Below, piece after piece: positions 44,461 through 53,587 of a stretch of DNA of 64,000 nucleotides; the stretch's first letter is position 1, and every line of letters begins with the position of its first letter. The stretch covers positions 1-64,000 of the forward strand of contig NZ_BJXA01000021.1 in NCBI RefSeq assembly GCF_007990755.1, read 5' to 3'. The notes below the pieces were generated by a model, which made no database searches, had not been told where the DNA came from, and was given only the letters and a program-made list of their open reading frames with translations. The position numbers were made by a program, and so were the translations under genes. Source of the stretch: Nocardia ninae NBRC 108245 (GTDB lineage Bacteria; Actinomycetota; Actinomycetes; Mycobacteriales; Mycobacteriaceae).

Positions 44461-45486
44461 TCAGGATCCGTCGAGCAATAGGTGGGATAGGCGTTCAGTG
44501 ACCTTGCGCGACACCGTCACCGGCACCTCGTCGTAGACGCCGCACCTGATGATCTGATCGACCACATCGCCGTCCAGGTCGATGTGGTCGAGGATGAGCC
44601 GTACCGAATGTTCGATGGCCAGATAGCGTTTCGGCAACATCGACAGCGCCTTGTAGGCCGCGAACGGGGTGGCGTCCGGATTCAGCTGCACCACAGCGGG
44701 AATCTCGCGCCACCGGCCCGGCCAGCCGTCGCCCGCCCGCCACGGCTGCGGCAGCACGACCGCCGCGCCGTCATAGCGCAGCATGCCGAGCCGCAGCAGA
44801 TGCCAGACCGAGGCGAGGAACGCGCACGACCATTTGGTGTGAATCTCGTTGCGCCCGTTGACCACCTCCGGCCGCTTGCTCCACAACTGCACGTCCAGGA
44901 AGATCGAGTGCTCGCGCCTGCCGAACTCCTCCGGCGGCCGATACGGCTGCACCCGCATGGCCTGCGCCGGTTCGTCCAGCGAGGACCGCCGCCCGTTGCA
45001 CAGCCAGCCGGATTCGGCGGTCGGCGGCCGACGACCGGTCGATGACGAAATCTCCGGCTCGGCCACGATTCTGGCCGCGACCATCTCGGCCAGCCGGATC
45101 GGCTCGTCCAGCGGCACCCCGTCGACGAACGGATCCGCCTCCCAGCAGCCGGACTCGCGCGCCAAATAGTCGATGCGCAAACCGGTTTCGTCCGCAGCGG
45201 TGAGCAGCTTGCCGAGGATCTCGCGCGGATCGGTGTCCGGCTGGAAGTAGTCGTCGATCAGATAGCAGGTACTCACCCGCGCCCGCGGGCCGAACTGCAC
45301 CCTGGCCGAGGCGATGAAGGCCTCGACCAGCGGCACGATCCGGCGGAACTCGCGGACCACCTGATCCATGTCGTTGGCGATCTCGTTCATGTAGAAGTGC
45401 CCGACCTCGATCGACAGATGCGACAGCGGCACCCGGTCGATCCGCGCCCGTTCGGTCTCTTCGCTGTACCCCACGGAGTCCCTCAC
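44461..45486 (-). CDS. SCO2522-family protein
   Basis: A 341-aa protein. PLSHLSIEVGHFYMNEIAND begins the conserved part, and ARVSTCYLIDDYFQPDTDPR and REHSIFLDVQLWSKRPEVVN are distinctive. The C-terminal region (IPAVVQLNPDATPFAAYKAL) is typical of the family. No catalytic motif is evident. It is placed between the SCO2521-like gene (0 nt) and the P-loop gene (6 nt). Confidence 0.7.
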   Translation of the reverse strand: MRDSVGYSEETERARIDRVPLSHLSIEVGHFYMNEIANDMDQVVREFRRIVPLVEAFIASARVQFGPRARVSTCYLIDDYFQPDTDPREILGKLLTAADETGLRIDYLARESGCWEADPFVDGVPLDEPIRLAEMVAARIVAEPEISSSTGRRPPTAESGWLCNGRRSSLDEPAQAMRVQPYRPPEEFGRREHSIFLDVQLWSKRPEVVNGRNEIHTKWSCAFLASVWHLLRLGMLRYDGAAVVLPQPWRAGDGWPGRWREIPAVVQLNPDATPFAAYKALSMLPKRYLAIEHSVRLILDHIDLDGDVVDQIIRCGVYDEVPVTVSRKVTERLSHLLLDGS

Positions 45487-45492
45487 GGCGGA

Positions 45493-46413
45493 TCAGAACC
45501 TCTCCCAGGTCGCGGCGTCGAGCAGGCGCCTGGCCAGGTCGGCATACGCCGCCGTGGTGGCGGGGTTGGCGATCTTCGCGTCCACGTCCATATCCATGAT
45601 CACCTGTTCACGCCACTGCAATACCGGCTCCATCGGGGTCTCGCCGAGCAGCGCACTCGCGCCGAGCTGGTTCGCCGACGCCAGCCGCTTGAGCGCGGCA
45701 TTCTGCTCCATCAACCAGGCCGTCTGGGCGGGCCTACGGTCCACCGAGCCGGGCAGCGTCGGCGCGGGCACCGCGGTACGCACGTAGCGGACCGACTCCA
45801 GCAGCTCCACCGGATCGTGGCCGCACTCCTTGCCCGTCTGCTTCAATCCGTGCGGCCCGTGCACCAGCCCGCTCGCCGCCAGAATGTGCTGGCGGGTCCA
45901 CCGATGAAAGATCAACCAGCGGGCCGTGAACGAACGCAGCTGCGGCAGCGCGGTCGCCTTCAACACCAACTCCAGCGCGACCGAGCGGCCCGCGCTCAGA
46001 TCGACCAGCACCACCTTGAACTCCTGCTCCAGCGCGAGCAGCAGTTCCGCGCACCGCGCGACGACCGCGTCGTCGGCCGTGAGAAATTCGGCGCCGCCCT
46101 CGTCACCCGGCAAGAGCATCAGCTTGCCCGCCCGGGGACCCAACCGGCGCAACGCGGGCCGGTCCGACGCTGTCCGCACATCGATCCTGGCAGCAACACC
46201 CGTCTCGCCGAGCAGATACGAATGCACGCCGTCCTGGTGGGGCGTACCGCGTTCCATCGCACTGATTTCGAACAACGCGCCCGCGGTCGGTGACCCGAAA
46301 TCGAAGTCGACGTAGGCGACATTGCGACCGCTCGTACACAGCCGATACGCGAGGTTGCAGCTGGTCACCGAGCGACCGGTGCCACCCTTGTCCGAAGTCG
46401 AGAACACCAGCAT
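45493..46413 (-). CDS. SCO2523-family variant P-loop (ParA/MinD-like) protein
   Basis: A 306-aa MinD/ParA-fold protein. The P-loop reads SDKGGTGRSVTSCNLAYRLC: the signature Lys9 is kept, but the main Walker lysine is Arg14 and Thr is Ser15. VAYVDFDFGSPTAGALFEIS follows as the A' region and VVLVDLSAGRSVALELVL as switch II. Loss of the lysine makes normal ATP hydrolysis doubtful, so a structural or nucleotide-sensing role is likely. It lies 3 nt from the SCO2524-like gene. Confidence 0.8.
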   Translation of the reverse strand: MLVFSTSDKGGTGRSVTSCNLAYRLCTSGRNVAYVDFDFGSPTAGALFEISAMERGTPHQDGVHSYLLGETGVAARIDVRTASDRPALRRLGPRAGKLMLLPGDEGGAEFLTADDAVVARCAELLLALEQEFKVVLVDLSAGRSVALELVLKATALPQLRSFTARWLIFHRWTRQHILAASGLVHGPHGLKQTGKECGHDPVELLESVRYVRTAVPAPTLPGSVDRRPAQTAWLMEQNAALKRLASANQLGASALLGETPMEPVLQWREQVIMDMDVDAKIANPATTAAYADLARRLLDAATWERF

Positions 46414-46416
46414 GGG

Positions 46417-48315
46417 TCAGGCCCTCGTCGCATCGCGGCGCGCGTAGGCCAACTCGTACAACTGCTGCAGCGCCTGCCCGGCCAGGATGAACGCGGTCGC
46501 CGGCTGCTCGTTCGACAGCCGCCGCGCCTCGTCGAGCTGCTGCTCGATCCGCGAGAGCATGACCTGCGAGACGTCCGGATCGCCGACCTCCAGCATTTCC
46601 TGATTGAGCAGATGCTCGGCCTCACTGCGCATTTCGACGGCGCGCGTGATCATCGACCGCATGGCCAGCGGTGGCTCACGGAAATTGCGGTCCGCCGAGA
46701 CCAGGCATTCGACGACGCGTTCGGTCAGATACCAAGAAGGTTGCACCGCAACGTCTTCGGACTCCGCCTCGAAATCCGGCTCGACCGCCGTCTTGGCCAG
46801 ACCGGGCCGCTGACTACCCGCCACCCGCTCGGCGTCGTCCCAGAGGCCGGTCGCCGGGCCGGTGGCGATCTGGCGCCTGCCGAGGTGATCCATGGTGAGT
46901 TCGGCCAGCGACATCAACCGGTCGCGCATGGCCACGTCGCCGGACAGCTGCCAGGCCTGCAGGGAGCGTTTCAGCAACAGCGTCGCGAAGTCCGGCACCA
47001 CCCACACCAGCGGCGGGCCGCCACCGATGCCCTCGCTGCCCGGCAGCGCCATCTGCACGCCGGGGTAGTGCAGCGCCGCGGCCGGATCGCCCGCGGTGAG
47101 CCTGCTGATGATGCGACCACGCCTGGCCAGCTGGTCGAAAACGGCCACCAGCTCCGGTAATTCCTCGGTGGTCTGCCGGTTGGCGAAATCTTTCAACACC
47201 ATGGTCGCGACGGCGAGGGTGTAGTAGTCGGACTCCTCGCCATCCGAGGTGCGCCAGGGGATGTCCTCGAGCGGCCAGCGGCCGGGACCGTAGCGCGCGG
47301 CGGTGGACCAGTAGCGCTGGGTCAGATCCCAGCGCAGTTCCAGCGCGTCCGCGAGTTGGCGTTGCTCGTCGTTGAGCAGGTCCATTTCCCGGGTGCGGCG
47401 CCAGGTCAGATCGTCGATGCCGTCCAGCGCGACGATGGTGAAATACAGGTCGGGGCGAGAGACCGCGTAACCCGGCTGGTTGCCGATCCGGCCCGAGACG
47501 AAGTCGATCGGCGAGGCCTTCTGATCAATCCCCCAGCTCCAGCCGCATTCGAACAGCAGCAGATCGTCCTCGAGATCGATGTCGGGAGTCTGCCCCAGTT
47601 TCACGTCGTTGGCCATCTGCACGCGGACCCGGTCGAGCCGGCGCGCGATACCCGCGATCACCGCGTCTTCCGGCGCGCCGATCTGGTTGAGCATGCCCAG
47701 GATCGCTTGCCCCTGATCGGATTTCGGGCTCGGGGTGTGCACGACGAAGCTGCGCACCAAACCCGTCATCGCGGCGGTGAGCCGGGTGCTGACCCGCGGC
47801 ATCAGGACCCGGATGCGGGCCGAGAGTTCCCTGGCCTCGCGCCGCACCTCCTTGTCCACGAACCGCTGGAAGACCCGCAGGAAGCGCAGCGACGAGATGC
47901 ACAGGGTGAGCGACATCGAGTACGCGTCGACCACTTCCAGGCCGTACTGTTCGGCGCTCGGTTCGCGCTCGTCGGTCGTGCGCAGATAGCTGCCCGCGGC
48001 GAAGATCGGTTCCCCGTCGGGCGCGGTGTAGCGGGTGAAATAGTCCTCGAGGACGCCGACCAGCGCCCCGCCGATCCGCGTTTCCTCCCCCAGCGAAATA
48101 AGCACCGAACGAATGTCGTCGGACATATCGTCGGGTTGATCCAGTGCGAATGCCTGGATCTCGGTGGCCGGATACAACAAACAAAGCAACTGCTCGGTAT
48201 CGCTGATCGAGTTCGCCCCGTCGCGCCCACCCCAATGCCACGCCCCTTTGTCGTAGCAAGCGGAAAGCAACGACCGCCACACTTCCAAAAGCTGCTGTCG
48301 CGGCTGGATCCTCAT
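46417..48315 (-). CDS. SCO2524-family protein
   Basis: A 632-aa protein, largely helical, with no membrane helix. The start MRIQPRQQLLEVWRSLLSAC and the central ALELRWDLTQRYWSTAARYG fit the family. The C-terminus has a long amphipathic helix (LDEARRLSNEQPATAFILAG). It is the first and largest gene of the operon; GGGG lies 7-8 nt before the ATG. The fifth member seen in Streptomyces, a SAM-dependent methyltransferase (SCO2525), is not encoded here. Confidence 0.75.
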   Translation of the reverse strand: MRIQPRQQLLEVWRSLLSACYDKGAWHWGGRDGANSISDTEQLLCLLYPATEIQAFALDQPDDMSDDIRSVLISLGEETRIGGALVGVLEDYFTRYTAPDGEPIFAAGSYLRTTDEREPSAEQYGLEVVDAYSMSLTLCISSLRFLRVFQRFVDKEVRREARELSARIRVLMPRVSTRLTAAMTGLVRSFVVHTPSPKSDQGQAILGMLNQIGAPEDAVIAGIARRLDRVRVQMANDVKLGQTPDIDLEDDLLLFECGWSWGIDQKASPIDFVSGRIGNQPGYAVSRPDLYFTIVALDGIDDLTWRRTREMDLLNDEQRQLADALELRWDLTQRYWSTAARYGPGRWPLEDIPWRTSDGEESDYYTLAVATMVLKDFANRQTTEELPELVAVFDQLARRGRIISRLTAGDPAAALHYPGVQMALPGSEGIGGGPPLVWVVPDFATLLLKRSLQAWQLSGDVAMRDRLMSLAELTMDHLGRRQIATGPATGLWDDAERVAGSQRPGLAKTAVEPDFEAESEDVAVQPSWYLTERVVECLVSADRNFREPPLAMRSMITRAVEMRSEAEHLLNQEMLEVGDPDVSQVMLSRIEQQLDEARRLSNEQPATAFILAGQALQQLYELAYARRDATRA

Positions 48316-48847
48316 CAGCCCCCCGTTCTCGCTACGAACACTGACTGCCTAAAGTGTCCCCCCGTTCCGAGTATTTACCAAGGGTATTGACCGACAACAC
48401 GATCTACGCACGGTGTAGTAATCGGATATTCGGCGAGGTCACCGCAGTGTTGAAAACCGTTCGAGGACACGTCGGTACACCTCCCCGACGCGACAGAAGA
48501 TCGAATCACAGTGTTCCCGTGCACCGCTCCCGTACCTTTCGGTCCATTTCGTCACTCCATTCCCGAGCTCGTTCCTCCGTTGCGACTCGGCACAGCACGT
48601 TCGGCCGAGCGAATCCACGACAGCCGGTAGCCCTTTTCCCGATTCGAGCACACCTCGTAAACCGTCACCGGATATGGATCCCGCACTCGAGCGCGCACTC
48701 GATTTCGCTGCCGAATTGCTGCCTGCATTTTGCAGAAGCCGCCCTACCGCACGATTCGATCGAGCCCCCTGAGCCGGCCGCGCGCGAAACGGCCGCGTCA
48801 GCATAGCGGCACCGTGCGGATCGGTCGTCACGCTTCGGCAGGGTGAG
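48316..48847. other. Intergenic region, promoter of the SCO2524-2521 operon
   Basis: About 530 nt without a credible gene on either strand; open frames present are short and compositionally random. It must hold the leftward operon promoter, which I could not place exactly. Confidence 0.4.
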
Positions 48848-48915
48848 ATGTCCTGATGTCTCTAATCTAGAGACACATGTGGGCGCTTGTCCTAAGATTA
48901 GAGACATCTGGACAT
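48848..48915. promoter_or_regulatory. 21-bp inverted repeat around the fic promoter
   Basis: Arms at 48848-48868 and 48895-48915 match at 20 of 21 positions (core GATGTCTCTAATCT), separated by 26 nt. The left arm also contains an 8-bp palindrome (TGTCTCTA-ATC-TAGAGACA, 48857-48875). A -10-like TAAGAT (48893-48898) lies at the inner edge of the right arm, and the fic ribosome-binding site begins right after it. This is a strong operator candidate. Confidence 0.7.
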
Positions 48916-48927
48916 GGAGGTCGATCA

Positions 48928-50067
48928 GTGCTGTACGCGACACCCGAGCTCGACCCCACCGACAAGGCCGTGCTGACCGGCATCTATCGGCGCCGCGCCA
49001 GCCTCGCGTCGGCCATGCGCGTGCCCAAACGCTGGCCGGGCCTGCTGCGGCGCAATCTCATGGCGCGCGCCATCCGAGGCTCGAACAGCATCGAGGGCTA
49101 CCGGGTGGAAACAGACGACGCGGCGGCTGCGGTGGACTACGAAGAAGCGCTCACCGCCGACGAGCAGACCTTCGTCGAAATCCGCGGGTACCGCCAAGCG
49201 CTCGGCTATGTGCTGACGGTGGCGCAAAGTGCCGCGCCCGTCGACGAATCCACCATCAGAGCATTGCATTTCATGCTACTCGGCCACGATCTCGCGAAGA
49301 GTCCCGGCCAGTACCGCACCGGGCCCATCTATATCCGCGAGGACACCAGCGGCGACACCGTCTACGAAGGTCCCGGCGCGGCACTGGTCCCCGGGTTGAT
49401 GGCTGAACTCGCCGGGGCGCTCGAGTCCGATACCGACCCGATCGTGGCCGGTGCCATGGCGCATTTGAACCTGGTGATGATTCATCCATTCCGCGACGGC
49501 AACGGGCGGATGGCACGGGCGCTACAGACCCTGGTCGTCTCCCGGGGTGGGATCGCCGAGCCGACGTTCTGCAGCATCGAGGAGTGGCTCGGCGTGAATA
49601 CCGATGACTATTACCGCATCCTGGCGATCACCGGAGCGGGCGCCTGGTCACCGGAGCGCGATGCCGCCTTGTGGCTGAAGTTCAACCTGCGCGCCCACGA
49701 TATCCAGGCGCAGACCGTCGAGGGCAGGATGCATCGCACCGAACGCGCCTGGCTGCACCTCGATGACCTGGTCGGTACCCACAAGCTGCCGGAACGAACC
49801 ACCGACATCCTGTACGACGCCTTGATCGGTTTCCGCATCCGCCGACACGGCTATCGCACCCGCGCCCAGATCGACGAAAGAACCGCCTCGCGCGACCTCA
49901 AGGCCCTGACCGATCTCGGACTCCTTGCCGCGCGCGGCGCGACCCGGGGCCGCCACTACGTGGCGGGCACCCACCTGATAGAACTCAGATCTGTTCTCCG
50001 AGAGGAAGTTCCGCGCCGAATCGTGGATCCGTACCCGGGACTCAGGGCAGAGTTGGTGAAACCTTAG
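48928..50067 (+). CDS. Fic-family AMP transferase with N-terminal inhibitory motif
   Basis: A 379-aa class II Fic protein. The inhibitory helix motif is S52-xxx-E56 (GSNSIEGYRV) and the catalytic loop is HPFRDGNGRMAR (H186 to R197), fully intact. A Fic_N-type region and a C-terminal winged-helix domain (residues about 300-370) complete it. It should transfer AMP to a protein hydroxyl and be held off by its own inhibitory helix. The C-terminal winged helix could bind the inverted repeat in its promoter (inference). The GTG has GGAGG 7 nt upstream. Its 3' end overlaps the convergent arsC-like gene by 4 bp. Confidence 0.92.
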   Translation: MLYATPELDPTDKAVLTGIYRRRASLASAMRVPKRWPGLLRRNLMARAIRGSNSIEGYRVETDDAAAAVDYEEALTADEQTFVEIRGYRQALGYVLTVAQSAAPVDESTIRALHFMLLGHDLAKSPGQYRTGPIYIREDTSGDTVYEGPGAALVPGLMAELAGALESDTDPIVAGAMAHLNLVMIHPFRDGNGRMARALQTLVVSRGGIAEPTFCSIEEWLGVNTDDYYRILAITGAGAWSPERDAALWLKFNLRAHDIQAQTVEGRMHRTERAWLHLDDLVGTHKLPERTTDILYDALIGFRIRRHGYRTRAQIDERTASRDLKALTDLGLLAARGATRGRHYVAGTHLIELRSVLREEVPRRIVDPYPGLRAELVKP

Positions 50068-50747
50068 ACAGCGACACCGAGTTCGGTGAGTAGGTGTTCT
50101 ACTCGGGTGCGGATGGTGTTGCGGATGGGGCGGATTTGGTGGAGGGGGAGGCCGGCGGGGTCGTCGATGAACCATTCTTCGTAGCGGGGGCCGGGGACGA
50201 GGGGGCAGGTGTCGCCGCAGCCCATGGTGACGATGACATCGGCGGCGCGGATGATCTCGTCGGTCCAGGGTTTGGGGTATTCGTTGGCGATGTCGACGCC
50301 GATCTCGGCCATGGCGGCCACCGCGGCGGGGTTGAGGGCCTGGCCGGGGTCGGAGCCGCCGGACCAGGCGACGGCGCGGCCCTTGGCGAGGTGGGCGAAG
50401 AAGCCGAGGGCCATCTGGGAGCGGCCCGCGTTGTGCGTGCAGAGGAACAGCACGGTGGGGCGCGGGCGGGCGACCTTGCCCTGAACCTTGGCCAGTGCCT
50501 GCAGCCGCTGCCCGCCGAAGCGTTCGGCGAGCAGCGGAAGGTAGCGCGTTACCGTTGCGCGCGAAGCGAATTCGTCGTACGACGAGTGCAGGTAGTGGTG
50601 GATGGTGGCGAGGTCGAACATGGTGGCGAACTCTTCGCGCAGCCGTGCTTCGGCGTGCTCGAGCGCCGTCTCGTGATCGAGGGAGAGCAGGCGGTATGCG
50701 GGTGTCGCGGAGCTTTCGGTCGTACCCGACTTTTCAGGCTGAGACAC
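50064..50747 (-). CDS. Arsenate reductase / low-molecular-weight phosphatase family protein
   Basis: A 227-aa protein. The N-terminal three-helix domain (DLATIHHYLHSSYDEFASRA) resembles those of actinobacterial ArsC proteins. The C-terminal LMW-PTP domain has the P-loop FLCTHNAGRSQMAL (CX5R), a later TMGCGDTCP with the resolving-type Cys, and the acid D in WFIDDPAGLP. Such enzymes reduce arsenate with mycothiol. No other ars gene is adjacent. CTGAGAC and GTCTCAG (50739-50763) form an inverted repeat across the start. Confidence 0.85.
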   Translation of the reverse strand: MSQPEKSGTTESSATPAYRLLSLDHETALEHAEARLREEFATMFDLATIHHYLHSSYDEFASRATVTRYLPLLAERFGGQRLQALAKVQGKVARPRPTVLFLCTHNAGRSQMALGFFAHLAKGRAVAWSGGSDPGQALNPAAVAAMAEIGVDIANEYPKPWTDEIIRAADVIVTMGCGDTCPLVPGPRYEEWFIDDPAGLPLHQIRPIRNTIRTRVEHLLTELGVAV

Positions 50748-50923
50748 CCACCCAGGGTCTCAGGCGGGCATTGACCTGGGCAAACGAACACCCTGTAAAC
50801 CACGTCACACCGAGGTGAACACGACACCGCGACGAGGCGATCCGGCGGGCGGTGAGCAGGCCCTTACACCTCGCTAACCTGTCGTCACCTCACCGAAACG
50901 CGAGGTCCATAGCGTATACACCT

Positions 50924-51625
50924 ATGTCGACACGGTTGGCCACACTCGAAGACGCCGCGGGCCGGCCGCTGCGTGACGTGGTGTACGCGGCGCTGCGCCG
51001 CGAGTTGATGAACGGGGACATCAAGTTCGGCGAGCGACTCACCGAGCCGAAACTGTCGGCGCGCTTCGGGATTTCCCGCACGCCGATCCGCGAAGCGTTG
51101 ACGGTGCTGTGCGCCGACGGACTGCTGCAACGCGAAGACTACGGTTTCAGCCCGGTGCGCCCGAGCGTGCCGCTGATCCGTGACCTCTACGAACTGCGAA
51201 TCACCTTGGAGCTCGGCGGAATCCAGCGTGCGATGACCAACCCGGCGGTGTCCCACGACCGTGCACTGCTCGAGGTGGAGCGTGCCGCCTGGCTGGCATT
51301 GCGCGCCGACCCGCCCGCGCAGGAACCGGGATTCGTGGTGCGCGACGAGGAGTTCCACGTCACCTTGCTCACCGCGGCGGGCAACGCCGAAATGGTGCGG
51401 GCGCTGCGCGCGGTGAACTCGCGGATCAGGCACGTCCGCATGTACGACTTCATGGTCAACAACCGCATCGAGACCACCATCGCCGAACACCTCGGGATCC
51501 TGGAAGCCGTACTGGCCGCGGACCTTCCGCTCGCCTACCAGTTGCTGCACAGCCACATCGGCGAATCCCTCGATGTCGTGCTCGAGCGGGTCACCCGCGC
51601 CATCGCCGCGATGGCCGCCGAATAA
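50924..51625 (+). CDS. GntR/FadR-type (FCD) transcriptional regulator
   Basis: A 233-aa regulator. The winged helix is LTEPKLSARFGISRTPIREA (about residues 42-61), and the C-terminal FCD ligand domain has metal-type His residues (DEEFHVTLL, EHLGILEAV, HSHIGESL). It likely controls the allophanate hydrolase gene 93 nt downstream. TAGCGT (50910-50915) lies 8 nt before the ATG without a ribosome-binding site (leaderless). A longer frame begins at 50852. Confidence 0.85.
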   Translation: MSTRLATLEDAAGRPLRDVVYAALRRELMNGDIKFGERLTEPKLSARFGISRTPIREALTVLCADGLLQREDYGFSPVRPSVPLIRDLYELRITLELGGIQRAMTNPAVSHDRALLEVERAAWLALRADPPAQEPGFVVRDEEFHVTLLTAAGNAEMVRALRAVNSRIRHVRMYDFMVNNRIETTIAEHLGILEAVLAADLPLAYQLLHSHIGESLDVVLERVTRAIAAMAAE

Positions 51626-51718
51626 CGCCCACCGGAAGAAGCCGGAATTCGCAGCTCCTGGTCGCGCAAGTGCCAAGGTAGAACTGCGAAACCGTCAAGC
51701 AGTGATCGGAGTCGACCC

Positions 51719-53443
51719 ATGTCTGCCGACAGCCCAGGCAACAGCACATCACCCACCGAGCGAGTGCGGGCCGCGTATCGGCGGATCGCCGAGGTGGATC
51801 GGCCCGAAGTGTGGATCACCCTGCGGCCGGAGCACGAGGTCGCCGCCGAGGCCGCGGCGGTCGAACAGCAACTCGCCGACGGTGCGTCGCTCGCGCTGGC
51901 GGGCGTACTGCTTGCGGTCAAGGACAACATCGACGTCGCCGGGCTGCCGACCACGGCGGCCTGCCCGGAATTCGCCTACACCCCCGACGTCACCGCGTCC
52001 GCGATCGAGCGACTGGTCGCGGCGGGCGCGATCGTGCTCGGCAAGACCAACCTCGACCAGTTCGCCACCGGCCTGGTTGGCACGCGCAGTCCGTACGGCG
52101 CCGTGCGAAACGCGCACGATCCCACGCTGGTTTCCGGCGGGTCCAGTTCCGGCTCGGCTGCGGCGGTGGCGCTGGGCATCGCCGATATCGGAATCGGCAC
52201 GGACACAGCGGGTTCCGGCCGGATCCCGGCGGCGCTGCACGGAATCATCGGCCTCAAAGCCACGTTGGGCATCATCCCGGCCCACGGTGTCGTGCCCGCC
52301 TGCGCGGACTACGACGCGGTCACCGTATTCGCCACCGACCTCGCCGACGCGGTGGCGGCCGCCGCGATCATGTCCGGACCGGAACCGCGTGATCCGCGCA
52401 GCCGCGGCTGGCCCGCCGATGTCCGGTTGGCGGCACCGCGGGCACCGCGCATCGCGATCCCCCGTGCCGCGGACCTCGCCGCGTTGAGCGGGCCGTACCG
52501 GGACGCCTTCGCTCGAACTGCCGCTGCCGCAGCGGCATCCGGCGCGAAGCTCGACGAGATCGACATCTCCGGCCTGCTCGACGCCGCGCTGCTGCTCTAC
52601 GACGGCGCGATCGTCGCCGAGCGGCATGCCTCGGTAGGCGCTTTTCTGGCCACGGCACCCGTAGGCGCCGATCCCACGGTGGCCGCCATCATCGAAGCAG
52701 CCGGTAAGACAACAGGTCCCGAGTTCGCCGCCGATCTCGACGCACTCGCCCGAGCACGGGCAGCGGCGGCCGTACTACTCGACGGCTTCGACGCACTCTT
52801 GCTGCCGACGACCACCGAGCACCCGAGTATTGCTGCGGTGCAAGCGGATCCGATAGGTATCAACAGGCGGCTGGGTACCTACACCAACTTCGGCAACCTG
52901 CTCGACCTGGCGGCGATCGCGATCCCCGGCCAACCCACCACCGACGGTGCGCCGTTCGGCGTCATGCTGGTGACGCCGGCCTTCGCCGATCAGGTCGGCG
53001 TCGATCTCGCCGCCCGCCTGCTCGGTGCCCAGTCCACGCCGCTGCTGGTCGAGCGCGGTGTCGAGCTGGCCGTGTTCGGCGCGCACCTGCGTGGCCAGCC
53101 CCTGCACTGGCAGCTCGAACAGATCGGGGCACGCTTCACCGGAGACATCCGCACCACCGACGCCTACCGCCTGACCGCCCTGGCCACCACACCGCCGAAA
53201 CCGGGTCTCGTGCGCCACGGTGACGGCCGCGGCGTCCCCATCGCCGGTGAGCTGTTCCGCGTCGCCGAGGCAGGACTCGGCAGTTTCCTCGCCACCCTGC
53301 CCGCCCCCATGGCGCTCACCAGTATCGAATTGTCCGACGGCCGATCGGTTATCGGCTTCGCCTGCACCTATGAGGCCGCGGCCACCGCGACCGACATCAC
53401 CTCCTTCGGCGGCTGGAAGGCCTATCTCGAACAGCGCCCGTAG
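51719..53443 (+). CDS. atzF: Allophanate hydrolase
   Basis: A 574-aa amidase-signature enzyme. The triad is K68 (VKDNIDVAG), cis-Ser S142 (SGGSSSGSAAAV) and nucleophile S166 (GTDTAGSGRIP). The C-terminal ~120 residues (AVFGAHLRGQPLHWQLEQIG and on) are the extra domain specific to allophanate hydrolases. It splits allophanate to ammonia and CO2, usually after urea carboxylase, which is not in the adjacent genes. The regulator upstream suggests induction by a nitrogen compound. Confidence 0.9.
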   Translation: MSADSPGNSTSPTERVRAAYRRIAEVDRPEVWITLRPEHEVAAEAAAVEQQLADGASLALAGVLLAVKDNIDVAGLPTTAACPEFAYTPDVTASAIERLVAAGAIVLGKTNLDQFATGLVGTRSPYGAVRNAHDPTLVSGGSSSGSAAAVALGIADIGIGTDTAGSGRIPAALHGIIGLKATLGIIPAHGVVPACADYDAVTVFATDLADAVAAAAIMSGPEPRDPRSRGWPADVRLAAPRAPRIAIPRAADLAALSGPYRDAFARTAAAAAASGAKLDEIDISGLLDAALLLYDGAIVAERHASVGAFLATAPVGADPTVAAIIEAAGKTTGPEFAADLDALARARAAAAVLLDGFDALLLPTTTEHPSIAAVQADPIGINRRLGTYTNFGNLLDLAAIAIPGQPTTDGAPFGVMLVTPAFADQVGVDLAARLLGAQSTPLLVERGVELAVFGAHLRGQPLHWQLEQIGARFTGDIRTTDAYRLTALATTPPKPGLVRHGDGRGVPIAGELFRVAEAGLGSFLATLPAPMALTSIELSDGRSVIGFACTYEAAATATDITSFGGWKAYLEQRP

Positions 53444-53505
53444 GTAGCACTCCAGCCTCGACTCGCAGTCGTCCGCAGCACCTCGGCCTTGCCTGCACAT
53501 CAGTC

Positions 53506-53534
53506 TTACACATATGTACTAGACATTTGTGCAA
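53506..53534. promoter_or_regulatory. Inverted repeat upstream of the FAD monooxygenase
   Basis: Arms TTACACATATGT and ACATTTGTGCAA pair at 10 of 12 positions around ACTAG, about 55 nt before the gene. The repeat is A/T-rich, unlike its surroundings, and is a likely repressor operator (TetR-type). Confidence 0.55.
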
Positions 53535-53587
53535 GATCCCGGTAGACATAGGTCCAAGCCATTCGGAGTCGAGCAAGGGAACAGATC

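Noticed and set aside
48354-48831. Two overlapping 130-150-codon frames upstream of fic
   Set aside because: No ribosome-binding site, Ser/Arg-rich random composition, and they oppose each other.
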